64,000 nucleotides of DNA from Collinsella sp. (GTDB lineage Bacteria; Actinomycetota; Coriobacteriia; Coriobacteriales; Coriobacteriaceae). The notes beneath the pieces were generated by a model. The model was not told where the DNA came from. It did no database searches and worked only from the letters and a program-made list of their open reading frames with translations. The DNA lies in assembly GCA_019419455.1 (NCBI GenBank), contig DXZW01000044.1:1-64000 (forward strand), written 5' to 3'. The translations under genes and the position numbers were made by a program. Within the stretch, counting starts at the first letter, position 1; each line of letters opens with the position of its first letter. Positions 18,201 through 24,507 of the stretch are shown here, piece after piece.

Positions 18201-18878
18201 ATGTCCAAGAAGAACCGCGCCAAATCCAAGGCCAAGCGCTTTGGCGAAGGCTCGGCAAAGCCGATTGTTTCGGCCGCGACCTATGGCGTGGGCGGCAATG
18301 CGTTTGCGCAGGCCATCGCCGACCCGGTCTCGACGGTGCACTCCAATAAGCCCGAGCTGTTGGTGGTCGACGGCTACAACGTGATTCACTGCACGCCGCG
18401 CTACGAAAAGCTCGTCTACGACCATTCCGACGATCCGTATTCCAGCGACGTCCACGATATGGCGCGCACCGCGCTCATCAACGATGTTGCGGCGTTTGCC
18501 CAGGGCCGCTACGAGGCTGTGATCGTGTTCGACGGCGCGGGCAATATCTCCAACGAGCGCCCCAACCTGCCGGCCCGCGGCGTGCGCATCGAGTTTTCGC
18601 CGACGGGCGTCTCTGCCGATACCGTGGTGCAGAAGCTCTGCATCGAGGCACGCGAGGAAGGCCGCGCGTGCTCCGTGGTGTCGAGCGACGGCACGATCCA
18701 GGCCGTCGTCATGGGCAAGGGTGTTACGCGCATCTCGAGCCGCATGCTGGTGGACGAGATCAAGCAGATAGATAACGATGTTCACGAGGCAGAGGAAGCT
18801 CCGCAGATCAAGATGACCCTGGGCAGCCGCCTGAGCCCCGATGCCCTGGCCAAGCTCAAGGCCCTGCGCGGACGGTAG
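18201..18878 (+). CDS. yacP: NYN-domain RNase, YacP/Rae1 family
   Basis: The 225-residue protein has a basic N-terminal tail (MSKKNRAKSKAKRFG) and a PIN-like NYN domain beginning ELLVVDGYNVIH. Further acidic positions lie in VIVFDGAGNIS and SSDGTIQ. B. subtilis Rae1 is a ribosome-associated endoribonuclease that cleaves mRNA in the A site; the same role is inferred. It starts 3 nt after rlmB, matching the conserved cysS-rlmB-yacP order. Unlike B. subtilis Rae1 (about 170 residues), it has extra sequence at both ends. Confidence 0.9.
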   Translation: MSKKNRAKSKAKRFGEGSAKPIVSAATYGVGGNAFAQAIADPVSTVHSNKPELLVVDGYNVIHCTPRYEKLVYDHSDDPYSSDVHDMARTALINDVAAFAQGRYEAVIVFDGAGNISNERPNLPARGVRIEFSPTGVSADTVVQKLCIEAREEGRACSVVSSDGTIQAVVMGKGVTRISSRMLVDEIKQIDNDVHEAEEAPQIKMTLGSRLSPDALAKLKALRGR

Positions 18879-18905
18879 GGGAGCTGGCGGGGCAATGCTG
18901 CCTTG

Positions 18906-20246
18906 CTAACTCCATTCAGCGATGTCGATCATTCTTTCGAGGCGCCACGTTAGCGCCTCTTTTAGATAAGGCAGTCTCGCTGCTAGGGCATCGTTTTTTG
19001 ACAGAATCTCGATTGCCTCGTCGACAAAGCCTTTGAGTTTGTCTCCATCGAACCAGCCCATGTCCTCGACGAGCAGCATTTGTTTGGCAGGGCTTGAATG
19101 AAACTGCGTGCTGGTAAAACTGTGCTCTCCCGCCCTAAGCTCCTCAAGAGAAATGTTGCACCAGAGCGATGAGCCCGAATCGAAGATGGGGGCTGGTCTG
19201 CAGACTAGTGAGTTGACGTTTCGCACGAGGCCGAAGTTGCGCCAATGACGATCGTAGTTGGCGATGATGTCGTCACACACGATCATGCGGTCAAGGGCAT
19301 CCTTGACGCCTGTCGCCCCGAGCTCCTCGCAGTTTGCTACGTATCGCTCGTAGTCGGTTAGCCGTTCATCTGCGTTTGCGTGCTGGTTTACATAGAACGC
19401 AGGGACATACTCTTCTTCATCAGTTAAGAAGACATCGCATATGCTCAGGGCGGAAGTGCCCGTGCCCTCGAGCGAGTAAGGCACATAATCGCAGGCGTTT
19501 AGGATGCGCCGGTGGAGCGCGGTCGCCACCAGCTCGTTATAAGGTTCCTGGTTCAGGTGCGCTCCTGCCTTATGCAGAATTCGACGCCCGCCCTCGCACG
19601 TCCAGTACTTTTGAAGATTGCCGTCCGAGGTGTTATCGGGCTTTGCGGCAGCCGCTTTTCCCTCTGGAGCAAAGGGCGCAATGGACAGCGAGACATCATC
19701 AAAGGCGTTATTGAAGAAGTTGATATCCTCCCAGGCGAGACCGGAATCTTGGGGTCTAATCCAATACTGGTCGGATAGGGAGAGGCCGAGATTTCGCTGG
19801 ACGAGTTCATCGGGAACATCGACTGCGGCTTCTGCAAGCAGGGAGGCTAGCCCAATGCGTGCGAGCGGGATACCGCGGCCGCGCCACCAGATGCGGAAGG
19901 AGTCGAGCGATATGGGGCTATTAGGGCCAAATACTCCAATAGGGGCGTGGGCGTAATCGATGTCGGCGCCGATGTGGGTAAAGTCTTTTCGCGATGTGCT
20001 GTAGACCAGCTGAGCGACTTCGTGCGTGCGATTCATGAGGGTGAACGCGATCTCGCTCTTACCGTGGCCGCGGCGGGGACGTCCCCCCGTTTTGGTCACA
20101 GAGCGGAGCCGCGCGTCGACGCTGTCTTTGTCGATGAGCCATACACCAGAAGCCTTGCGGGCCTCAAGTGCTCCGTTTTTTATGAGCTCCTGCACCCTGC
20201 GCGGAGTGATGCCGAGCAGCTCGGCGGCTTCCTTGGTAGTAAGCAT
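18906..20246 (-). CDS. HipA-like kinase with fused N-terminal excisionase-type HTH
   Basis: The 446-residue protein starts with a MerR/excisionase-type helix-turn-helix (residues 1-47; TKEAAELLGITPRRVQELI, then SGVWLIDKDSVDARL). A short basic linker follows (GGRPRRGHGKSE). The large C-terminal domain carries kinase-like signatures, a catalytic loop IIANYDRHWRNFGLVRN and a metal-binding PIFDSGSSLW, as in HipA/CtkA-type Ser/Thr kinases. No separate antitoxin gene adjoins it. A perfect palindrome upstream suggests autoregulation through the fused HTH. Target and physiological role are unknown. The stop is 27 nt from that of convergent yacP. Confidence 0.8.
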   Translation of the reverse strand: MLTTKEAAELLGITPRRVQELIKNGALEARKASGVWLIDKDSVDARLRSVTKTGGRPRRGHGKSEIAFTLMNRTHEVAQLVYSTSRKDFTHIGADIDYAHAPIGVFGPNSPISLDSFRIWWRGRGIPLARIGLASLLAEAAVDVPDELVQRNLGLSLSDQYWIRPQDSGLAWEDINFFNNAFDDVSLSIAPFAPEGKAAAAKPDNTSDGNLQKYWTCEGGRRILHKAGAHLNQEPYNELVATALHRRILNACDYVPYSLEGTGTSALSICDVFLTDEEEYVPAFYVNQHANADERLTDYERYVANCEELGATGVKDALDRMIVCDDIIANYDRHWRNFGLVRNVNSLVCRPAPIFDSGSSLWCNISLEELRAGEHSFTSTQFHSSPAKQMLLVEDMGWFDGDKLKGFVDEAIEILSKNDALAARLPYLKEALTWRLERMIDIAEWS

Positions 20247-20261
20247 CGCGAAACCCTTCGT

Positions 20262-20311
20262 CGAAACGAATAGTTTTATATAGCCAATTGTAATTAAAAC
20301 TATTCGTTTCG
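20262..20311 (-). promoter_or_regulatory. Palindromic operator of the HTH-kinase gene
   Basis: Perfect 17-bp arms, CGAAACGAATAGTTTTA (20262-20278) and TAAAACTATTCGTTTCG (20295-20311), are separated by 16 bp of AT-rich sequence. A further half-site, CGAATGGTTTTAA, follows. The site lies 16 nt upstream of the start codon on the minus strand. It is likely bound by the kinase's own HTH. Confidence 0.85.
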
Positions 20312-20469
20312 GCGAATGGTTTTAAGATTGAGGGTAAACCGGCAGTAATGAACGGGCCTGGTACCTGTTGTTGCTGGATTTTGCATATTTATATAACGTC
20401 GTGCGGTCTGTTGCGCCTCGTCCGCAATTCCTTTATTCTTAACTGGCTTCGCGTGAAAGCGCCAAGTGT

Positions 20470-20544
20470 GCCAGTGTGGCGCAACGGTAGCGCAACTGAT
20501 TTGTAATCAGTGGGTTGCAGGTTCGATTCCTGTCACTGGCTCCA
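20470..20544 (+). tRNA. tRNA-Thr (anticodon TGT)
   Basis: The acceptor GCCAGTG/CACTGGC, anticodon stem CTGAT/ATCAG with loop TTGTA (anticodon TGT), T-arm GGTTCGATTCC and encoded CCA are all present. Accessory genes begin just downstream. Confidence 0.96.
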
Positions 20545-20553
20545 TGAGAGTTT

Positions 20554-20594
20554 CGGGCTCTGTTCCCTTTGGGGAATAGGGCCCGTTTCTTTTA
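20554..20594 (+). terminator. Terminator of tRNA-Thr
   Basis: The stem CGGGCTCTGTTCCC pairs with GGGAATAGGGCCCG and is followed by TTTCTTTT. Confidence 0.9.
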
Positions 20595-21070
20595 AAAGAA
20601 ACGCCCGCGCTGGTTGTGAACTGCGTCCCAAATCTTGGAAGCCCTTAATAGCGACTAGGCCGCGAGGGCCCGGTTATGGAGGGTGTCCATGGGAGCTGAG
20701 GTTGATGGCGAAGAGACGATCGACGAATTGAATACATCGGCGTGGACAGTTTCGGGAAAGATACGAGAGGCGGAAGAACGTATGCGAGGGATTCCAAGCG
20801 CCCGAGGCATTTCATCGATGCGCTCAAGGTCGGATGGTTGACTTGTGTAATGTCGGCAAACCGAAATACGAGATTATGGTCGAGTGCGATGTCGCCAAGA
20901 GTGTGATGGGGTGGCTGGTCAAGTTGTTCGGCGCGGCCGGGCCGCAGCACGTCGTGGGCAGTTGCACGCTCGAACAGAACAGGCCTCTGGAGCTCGAACA
21001 AAATATCTGGCGCCACGGCGGTGGTGGACGCTGCGGCGGCGCCGGGGTACTTGATGACAGAATAGGCATG
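20595..21070. other. Unassigned, probably degraded sequence
   Basis: Several short open frames exist on both strands, but none has a good ribosome binding site, a recognisable domain or intact length. GC is lower than in core genes. Given its place between a tRNA and a decayed phage module, I interpret it as mobile-element debris, not a gene. Confidence 0.4.
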
Positions 21071-21098
21071 AAAAGGCCCCGTCCTTGTGGGCGGGGCC
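21071..21098 (-). terminator. Terminator of the 21.1-22.1 kb three-gene cassette
   Basis: On the minus strand, the stem GGCCCCGC...GGACGGGGCC is followed by TTTT. It lies 8 nt past the stop of the last cassette gene. Confidence 0.88.
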
Positions 21099-21105
21099 GG
21101 ATGCG

Positions 21106-21324
21106 CTATTCGTCGACTTCGATGATCTCGAATTCGCAGTCATCCTCCGTGCCGTCTAACGGGTAATCGCCCGGGTTTGACATGTTGAAGATCTCTGCGC
21201 CGGAGCTATAGCAGGAAACGCCATAGCTTGCCACATCAAAGGCTTCGTCCTCGGTGTCGAATAGGTCGTCTTCTTCGCCGTCGGTTCCGTTCGGGTAATG
21301 GTAGATAACCTTGTATTTAGTCAT
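21106..21324 (-). CDS. Small acidic protein of the three-gene cassette
   Basis: A 72-residue, strongly acidic soluble protein (MTKYKVIYHYPNGTDGEEDD ... FEIIEVDE). It has a likely alpha/beta fold, no membrane segment and one closely spaced Ser/Cys stretch (GVSCYSSG). AGGAGGAG precedes ATG 21324. It overlaps the preceding membrane protein gene by 8 nt and is followed by a terminator, so it is the last gene of a three-gene unit. I do not recognise the family. The charge and size would suit an antitoxin or DNA mimic, but nothing demonstrates this. Confidence 0.72.
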   Translation of the reverse strand: MTKYKVIYHYPNGTDGEEDDLFDTEDEAFDVASYGVSCYSSGAEIFNMSNPGDYPLDGTEDDCEFEIIEVDE

Positions 21325-21604
21325 TTTGCTCCTCCTGGGCTGCCTCTGTAGTCTCACTTGATTCCATATAGCTTGATAGAGCTTGCTTCGCCTTTTTCGC
21401 ATCCTCCTTCTTGAGCTGGTAACTTGCATAGAGTTTCGCGATGACGGCGCAAGCCGGTAGGGCCACTAAAGTGACTATGCCGGCACCTTTCTTGAATCCG
21501 TTAACGGCGCCTTCGGCGTAGGCAAAGGTCTCGATCGCGTCGATATAGTCTTTCGGGCCGCCGAATTCGGCGGCGGTCTTGGTCAATTCTGCGTAATCCC
21601 ACAT
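21317..21604 (-). CDS. Small membrane protein of the three-gene cassette
   Basis: A 95-residue protein with one hydrophobic segment (about residues 37-62; FKKGAGIVTLVALPACAVIA), flanked by lysines. A charged helical C-terminus follows (LKKEDAKKAKQALSSYMESS). AAGGA lies 8 nt before ATG 21604, inside the end of the preceding gene. I do not recognise the family. Topology and operon position suggest it works at the membrane with the upstream HTH/membrane protein. Confidence 0.7.
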   Translation of the reverse strand: MWDYAELTKTAAEFGGPKDYIDAIETFAYAEGAVNGFKKGAGIVTLVALPACAVIAKLYASYQLKKEDAKKAKQALSSYMESSETTEAAQEEQND

Positions 21605-21608
21605 ATTT

Positions 21609-22094
21609 TTATCCTTCTATAGATTTACTTTTTTCCTGCGAAAGCTGAAGAACCGCCTTTCGCATCTCATTGATTCTTGCTTTGTCTCTTTTGATTTCTG
21701 CTTTTAGTTGAGAGGCGACCTTTTCCTTTTGCTCAACGCCTTCCGACAGCCTTTGTATCTCATTATTCAAGTAAGCGCAGATTTGATATTGAGTTGCCGT
21801 CGAGTTTTCGATTGCCTGGTCGTTTTCATGTTTAAGGGCAGCGATTCCACCTGCCGCGCCAAGAAGCGCGACGGATATGGCTCCGATGGGGGAAGAGGCT
21901 GCGCCGGCAACAATCCCTGCGTACTTTGCATTGTTCTCGAGAAATTTAAGAAGGTCGTCCGAGCTAATTGAGCTTCCCTCTTTTTTCGAAGCTCCGCGCG
22001 TTGCTTTTAGTTTTCCGCTCCTGATCCATCGGCGGACCGTTTCCGGATTTGTTTTCAGCAGATCTGCAATGTCTTTGACGTTGTAAGTTTCCAA
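21609..22094 (-). CDS. HTH protein with hydrophobic segment and coiled coil
   Basis: The 161-residue protein has an excisionase/MerR-type helix-turn-helix at residues 1-50 (YNVKDIADLLKTNPETVRRW, then SGKLKATRGASKKEG). A long Gly/Ala-rich hydrophobic stretch follows at about 57-88 (YAGIVAGAASSPIGAISVAL), then a predicted coiled coil (about 110-155; VEQKEKVASQLKAEIKRDKA). This suggests a membrane-tethered or self-assembling DNA-binding protein. AGAGGAGAAGG precedes the ATG. It is the first gene of a three-gene unit with its own promoter and terminator. Family and function are not recognised. Confidence 0.72.
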   Translation of the reverse strand: METYNVKDIADLLKTNPETVRRWIRSGKLKATRGASKKEGSSISSDDLLKFLENNAKYAGIVAGAASSPIGAISVALLGAAGGIAALKHENDQAIENSTATQYQICAYLNNEIQRLSEGVEQKEKVASQLKAEIKRDKARINEMRKAVLQLSQEKSKSIEG

Positions 22095-22110
22095 GGCCTT
22101 CTCCTCTCTA

Positions 22111-22175
22111 GCACTACTATAACACTAATGTAGTATTAACGGTAACCTAGAAAAGTAGTAATAGAAAGTAGTTTG
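22111..22175 (-). promoter_or_regulatory. Promoter with repeated GTAGT/ACTAC sites
   Basis: On the minus strand, TTACCG and TATAGT at 18-nt spacing could be the -35 and -10 boxes. ACTAC or its complement occurs five times within about 60 bp (starting near 22113, 22129, 22154 and 22166), including the pair ACTAC...GTAGT around the -10. The HTH product of the downstream gene is the obvious candidate ligand. Confidence 0.55.
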
Positions 22176-22221
22176 TGACCGTCCGCGATGGTTGCCCTGA
22201 CGAAAGACGTTAGGAGGTTGC

Positions 22222-22440
22222 TTGGAATCGTTTGTTGTTGCTCTTATCGGTGGTGTCGTCACGCTCGTCGGCGTGCTGTGCTTCAACTCGAAAAATCGAG
22301 CGGTGATGGAGATCAGGATCGATCTGCTGCCGAAGCACGTCGAGAAACACGACACCCTGATTGAGCGTACCTATGGGCTCGAGCAGGCCGTAGCCGTTAT
22401 GAAACACGACGTTCAGTCGCTGGCGGAAAGGACGGAGTAG
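22222..22440 (+). CDS. Phage lysis-module small membrane protein
   Basis: A 72-residue protein with an N-terminal hydrophobic helix (VVALIGGVVTLVGVLCF) and a C-terminal coiled-coil-like tail (LIERTYGLEQAVAVMKHDV). The plan matches small phage proteins placed just before the holin (XhlA-like). The start is TTG 22222, with AGGAGG well spaced. It is followed by remnants of a holin and an endolysin, so it is probably part of a dead prophage lysis cassette. Confidence 0.7.
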   Translation: MESFVVALIGGVVTLVGVLCFNSKNRAVMEIRIDLLPKHVEKHDTLIERTYGLEQAVAVMKHDVQSLAERTE

Positions 22441-22441
22441 A

Positions 22442-22645
22442 TGGAACAGTTTTGAAGTCAACGAGTGGCAGTGGCTCCTGGCTTGCACTATCGTCCAGGG
22501 CATCTCGGGTGTGCCCGTCGCCAATGTCGACCTGATCTTTGGCCAGGTGGTACTGGACCTGGCCTGGCGAGCCTTGGTCGTGGCCCTTGTCATGGCAGTG
22601 CTCTCCCCGCTGATGGCCGAACTTGATTCGGGCGGTGCGGCCTAG
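22442..22645 (+). pseudogene. Holin remnant without a usable start
   Basis: In the frame beginning at 22442, an uninterrupted stretch reads SFEVNEWQWLLACTIVQGIS ... VVLDLAWRALVVALVMAVLS and ends at TAG 22643-22645. It has two hydrophobic segments, as in phage holins. No start codon exists in this frame after the previous stop. The ATG at 22441 runs into TGA after four codons in another frame, so a 1-nt indel has probably separated start and body. Confidence 0.65.
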
Positions 22646-23315
22646 GAGGTGATCCAGTCTGTCCCAGGGGCGCCGTGACGATGGCGCTCGCCACGCCGGC
22701 TGCGGCCTACAAGAACCGCGAGGCGATCGCGTCTCGGGGGCGCGGCGCCTGCTCTCCGACGTTTTGGCCGTCCATGAGACGGGGAATGCCGGCGCGAGTG
22801 CTGCCAACCACGTTGCCTACTGGCGGCGTACCGCGAGCTGGGCGCGCATGACGCACTATGTTATGGAGCTGAACAGCGGCGTCGTATGCCATACGCAACC
22901 CGCCGACACGGTGGCGTGGATGTGGGCAATGATGACTCACTTTGCGCGAGCATTGAGTCCGCGCGCGGCCCCGAGCTTGGCAGGGCGTGTGGTCGGCGCA
23001 CCGCGATGGGGCGAGACCGTGATGCTGGACTCCTGGTACACGTCTGTCGACGGGTGAATCTGGGGACGCCTGTATCGAGGCGGCACGACACTCTATGTCG
23101 CCGTGGGCAGGCCCACGGGCAAAACCGAGTCGAATGACTACCTAGCTATGGCCGGAGCTGGCGGTATTGACTGTGACGTGGATGCGCTGGCGCGCGCCGT
23201 GATCCGCGGGGAATACGGCGTAGGCGCCGCGTGCCGCGGGTTAGAGCCAAATGAATGGACCGGTCGGTTCGTTAAAGATCTGCTGCCGGTCAAATCAGAA
23301 TGGCGCCGCTGGTGA
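22646..23315 (+). pseudogene. Endolysin remnant: amidase plus CW_7/CPL-7 wall-binding repeat
   Basis: Fragments in different frames read as one phage lysin. VLAVHETGNAGASAANHVAY with HYVMELNSGVVCHTQPADTV resembles an N-acetylmuramoyl-L-alanine amidase catalytic domain. A frame change near 22918 continues with DVGNDDSLCASIE. The third frame, from about 23103, carries DVDALARAVIRGEYGVG, a CW_7/CPL-7 cell-wall-binding motif. At least two frameshifts make it non-functional as a single protein. Confidence 0.75.
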
Positions 23316-23465
23316 ACCCATCGCTATATTCGTTGCGATTTGTTGTCTTGCGCTACGGTTTGGTAGTCGTCGATTCGTGACTTGAGGTTCGGTATTTTCG
23401 AGGCTAACTCGTTTATATATATGTCGATATGTCAGCGGGTTTGGCACCAACCAAGCTTCAGGTTT

Positions 23466-23682
23466 GTCTCGATCTGTAACGCGGGTGGGCTGAAAACCCT
23501 CTTTATAGTTACAGATCGAGACGATGCCAAGGGATGACCGATAACATCTCGATCTGTAACACGAAGAGGCTGAGAACCGTTCTTACTGTTACAGAATGAG
23601 ACGTAAGCTGGGGTCTCTGCGTAACATCTCGATCTGTAACAGATAGGGGAGAAAATGTTCTCTAAATGTTACAGATCGAGAC
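23466..23682. repeat. Three hairpins in an exact 80-bp tandem array
   Basis: The units start at 23466, 23546 and 23626. Each has a 14-15-nt left arm (TCTCGATCTGTAAC), exactly 27 nt of variable interior, and a right arm (GTTACAGATCGAGAC, with two changes in unit 2). Interiors and inter-unit spacers differ. Nothing in the 23316-24071 interval looks coding. Confidence 0.92.
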
Positions 23683-23735
23683 AAAGGCCGGACCGGTCCC
23701 GGTCATCCTGGTCGAGCGAGGATTTCCGGACATAC

Positions 23736-23862
23736 GAGCGTGTAAAATCTCCCGCCTAGTGAATGAGCGTGGATAATCTTCCACTTTGGGCCCAGTGGCA
23801 CGCCAAAAGTGGGAGATTGTCCACGCTCGATTTCAAACGGGAGAATATCCACGCTCGAATTT
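23736..23862. repeat. Cluster of GAGCGTGGATAATCTCCC-type sites
   Basis: One direct site (CGAGCGTGTAAAATCTCCCG, 23737) is followed by a close inverted pair: GAGCGTGGATAATCTTCCAC near 23763, and its complement ending CCACGCTCG near 23831. A fourth site, inverted (CGGGAGAATATCCACGCTCG), ends near 23858. The inverted pair could form a 27-bp stem around TGCCACTGG-like sequence. Confidence 0.85.
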
Positions 23863-24071
23863 GCCAAGAAAGCCCGATCTCGACCTATATATAGGTGCAA
23901 ATGAGTCGTTATCGAAGTAATATTCTGCAGGCTCACTCCACTACGCCAAAGTGTTCCCTCGGGAAATGTCACCGCTATATGCAAATTCACTGTCCTTCAT
24001 ATCCAAACTCAGCAAAACCGCAGGTAAAAGGTATATAGATACGCCCGGCACCGTGTATTTAGAGGTTTTCG

Positions 24072-24101
24072 TTGACAGCCCCCAAGGTTGCATCGTATTA
24101 T
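24072..24101 (+). promoter_or_regulatory. Promoter of the tRNA-Tyr/Thr/Met-tuf unit
   Basis: TTGACA (24072-24077) and TATTAT (24096-24101) are separated by 18 nt. The sequence immediately upstream (GAGGTTTTCGTTGACAG) is almost identical to that before the rpmG promoter, suggesting a shared upstream element. Confidence 0.85.
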
Positions 24102-24163
24102 CTTTTTCGTTCGCGGGGGCGGCGGTCCAAAAGACCAAAGAACCTGCGGATACTTGAACGATT

Positions 24164-24245
24164 GGGAGTTTGCCCGAGTGGTTAATGGGGACGGGCTGTA
24201 AACCCGTTGGCTCTGCCTACATAGGTTCGAATCCTATAGCTCCCA
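24164..24245 (+). tRNA. tRNA-Tyr (anticodon GTA)
   Basis: The acceptor GGGAGTT/AGCTCCC, long variable arm and anticodon loop CTGTAAA (GTA) identify it. The 3' sequence reads ACCC, so CCA is not fully encoded. Confidence 0.94.
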
Positions 24246-24255
24246 CCCGTCAAGT

Positions 24256-24331
24256 GCCTGTATAGCTCAGTCGGTAGAGCACTTCGTTGGTAACGAAGAG
24301 GTCACCAGTTCAAGTCTGGTTGCAGGCTCCA
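24256..24331 (+). tRNA. tRNA-Thr (anticodon GGT)
   Basis: The acceptor GCCTGTA pairs with TGCAGGC. The anticodon stem CTTCG/CGAAG encloses TTGGTAA (GGT). CCA is encoded. Confidence 0.95.
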
Positions 24332-24334
24332 TCC

Positions 24335-24411
24335 GGCGGTGTAGCTCAGTTGGTTAGAGCACACGGTTCATACCCGTGGCGTCACTGGTTCGAATCCAGT
24401 CACCGCTACCA
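24335..24411 (+). tRNA. tRNA-Met-type (anticodon CAT), elongator or Ile2
   Basis: The anticodon stem CACGG/CCGTG encloses TTCATAC. It lacks the three consecutive G-C pairs of initiator tRNA. Sequence alone does not exclude a lysidine-modified tRNA-Ile. CCA is encoded. Confidence 0.92.
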
Positions 24412-24421
24412 TAGGTAACAC

Positions 24422-24452
24422 GGTGGCTTCTCAATAGTATGTTGAGAGGCCA
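24422..24452 (+). other. Hairpin between tRNA-Met and tuf
   Basis: GTGGCTTCTCAA and TTGAGAGGCCAC pair, with no T-run afterwards. It probably marks an RNA-processing or stabilising structure in a tRNA-tuf cotranscript, not a terminator. Confidence 0.55.
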
Positions 24453-24507
24453 CTATGGTATAAAGGCAAAGTCCCGTCCGGGGACGACCTGTTTAGAGGA
24501 GGGCTTT

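Noticed and set aside
20645..21016. A 123-codon minus-strand frame in the unassigned region after tRNA-Thr
   Set aside because: It shows no ribosome binding site, no domain and proline/serine-rich low-quality content; the other frames there are no better.
23466..23682. CRISPR array
   Set aside because: Units are self-complementary hairpins with a fixed 27-nt interior and 80-bp period. There is no single direct repeat alternating with unique spacers, and no cas genes are present.
23703..23990. A 95-codon minus-strand open frame across the repeat cluster
   Set aside because: It is made of the inverted repeats themselves, lacks a good ribosome binding site and has no recognisable domain.
20470..24163. 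Prophage attachment site pair using the 3' end of tRNA-Thr
   Set aside because: I looked for a second copy of the tRNA-Thr 3' end up to the next tRNA cluster and found none, and no integrase gene is present. The island is phage-derived, but its boundaries are not defined.
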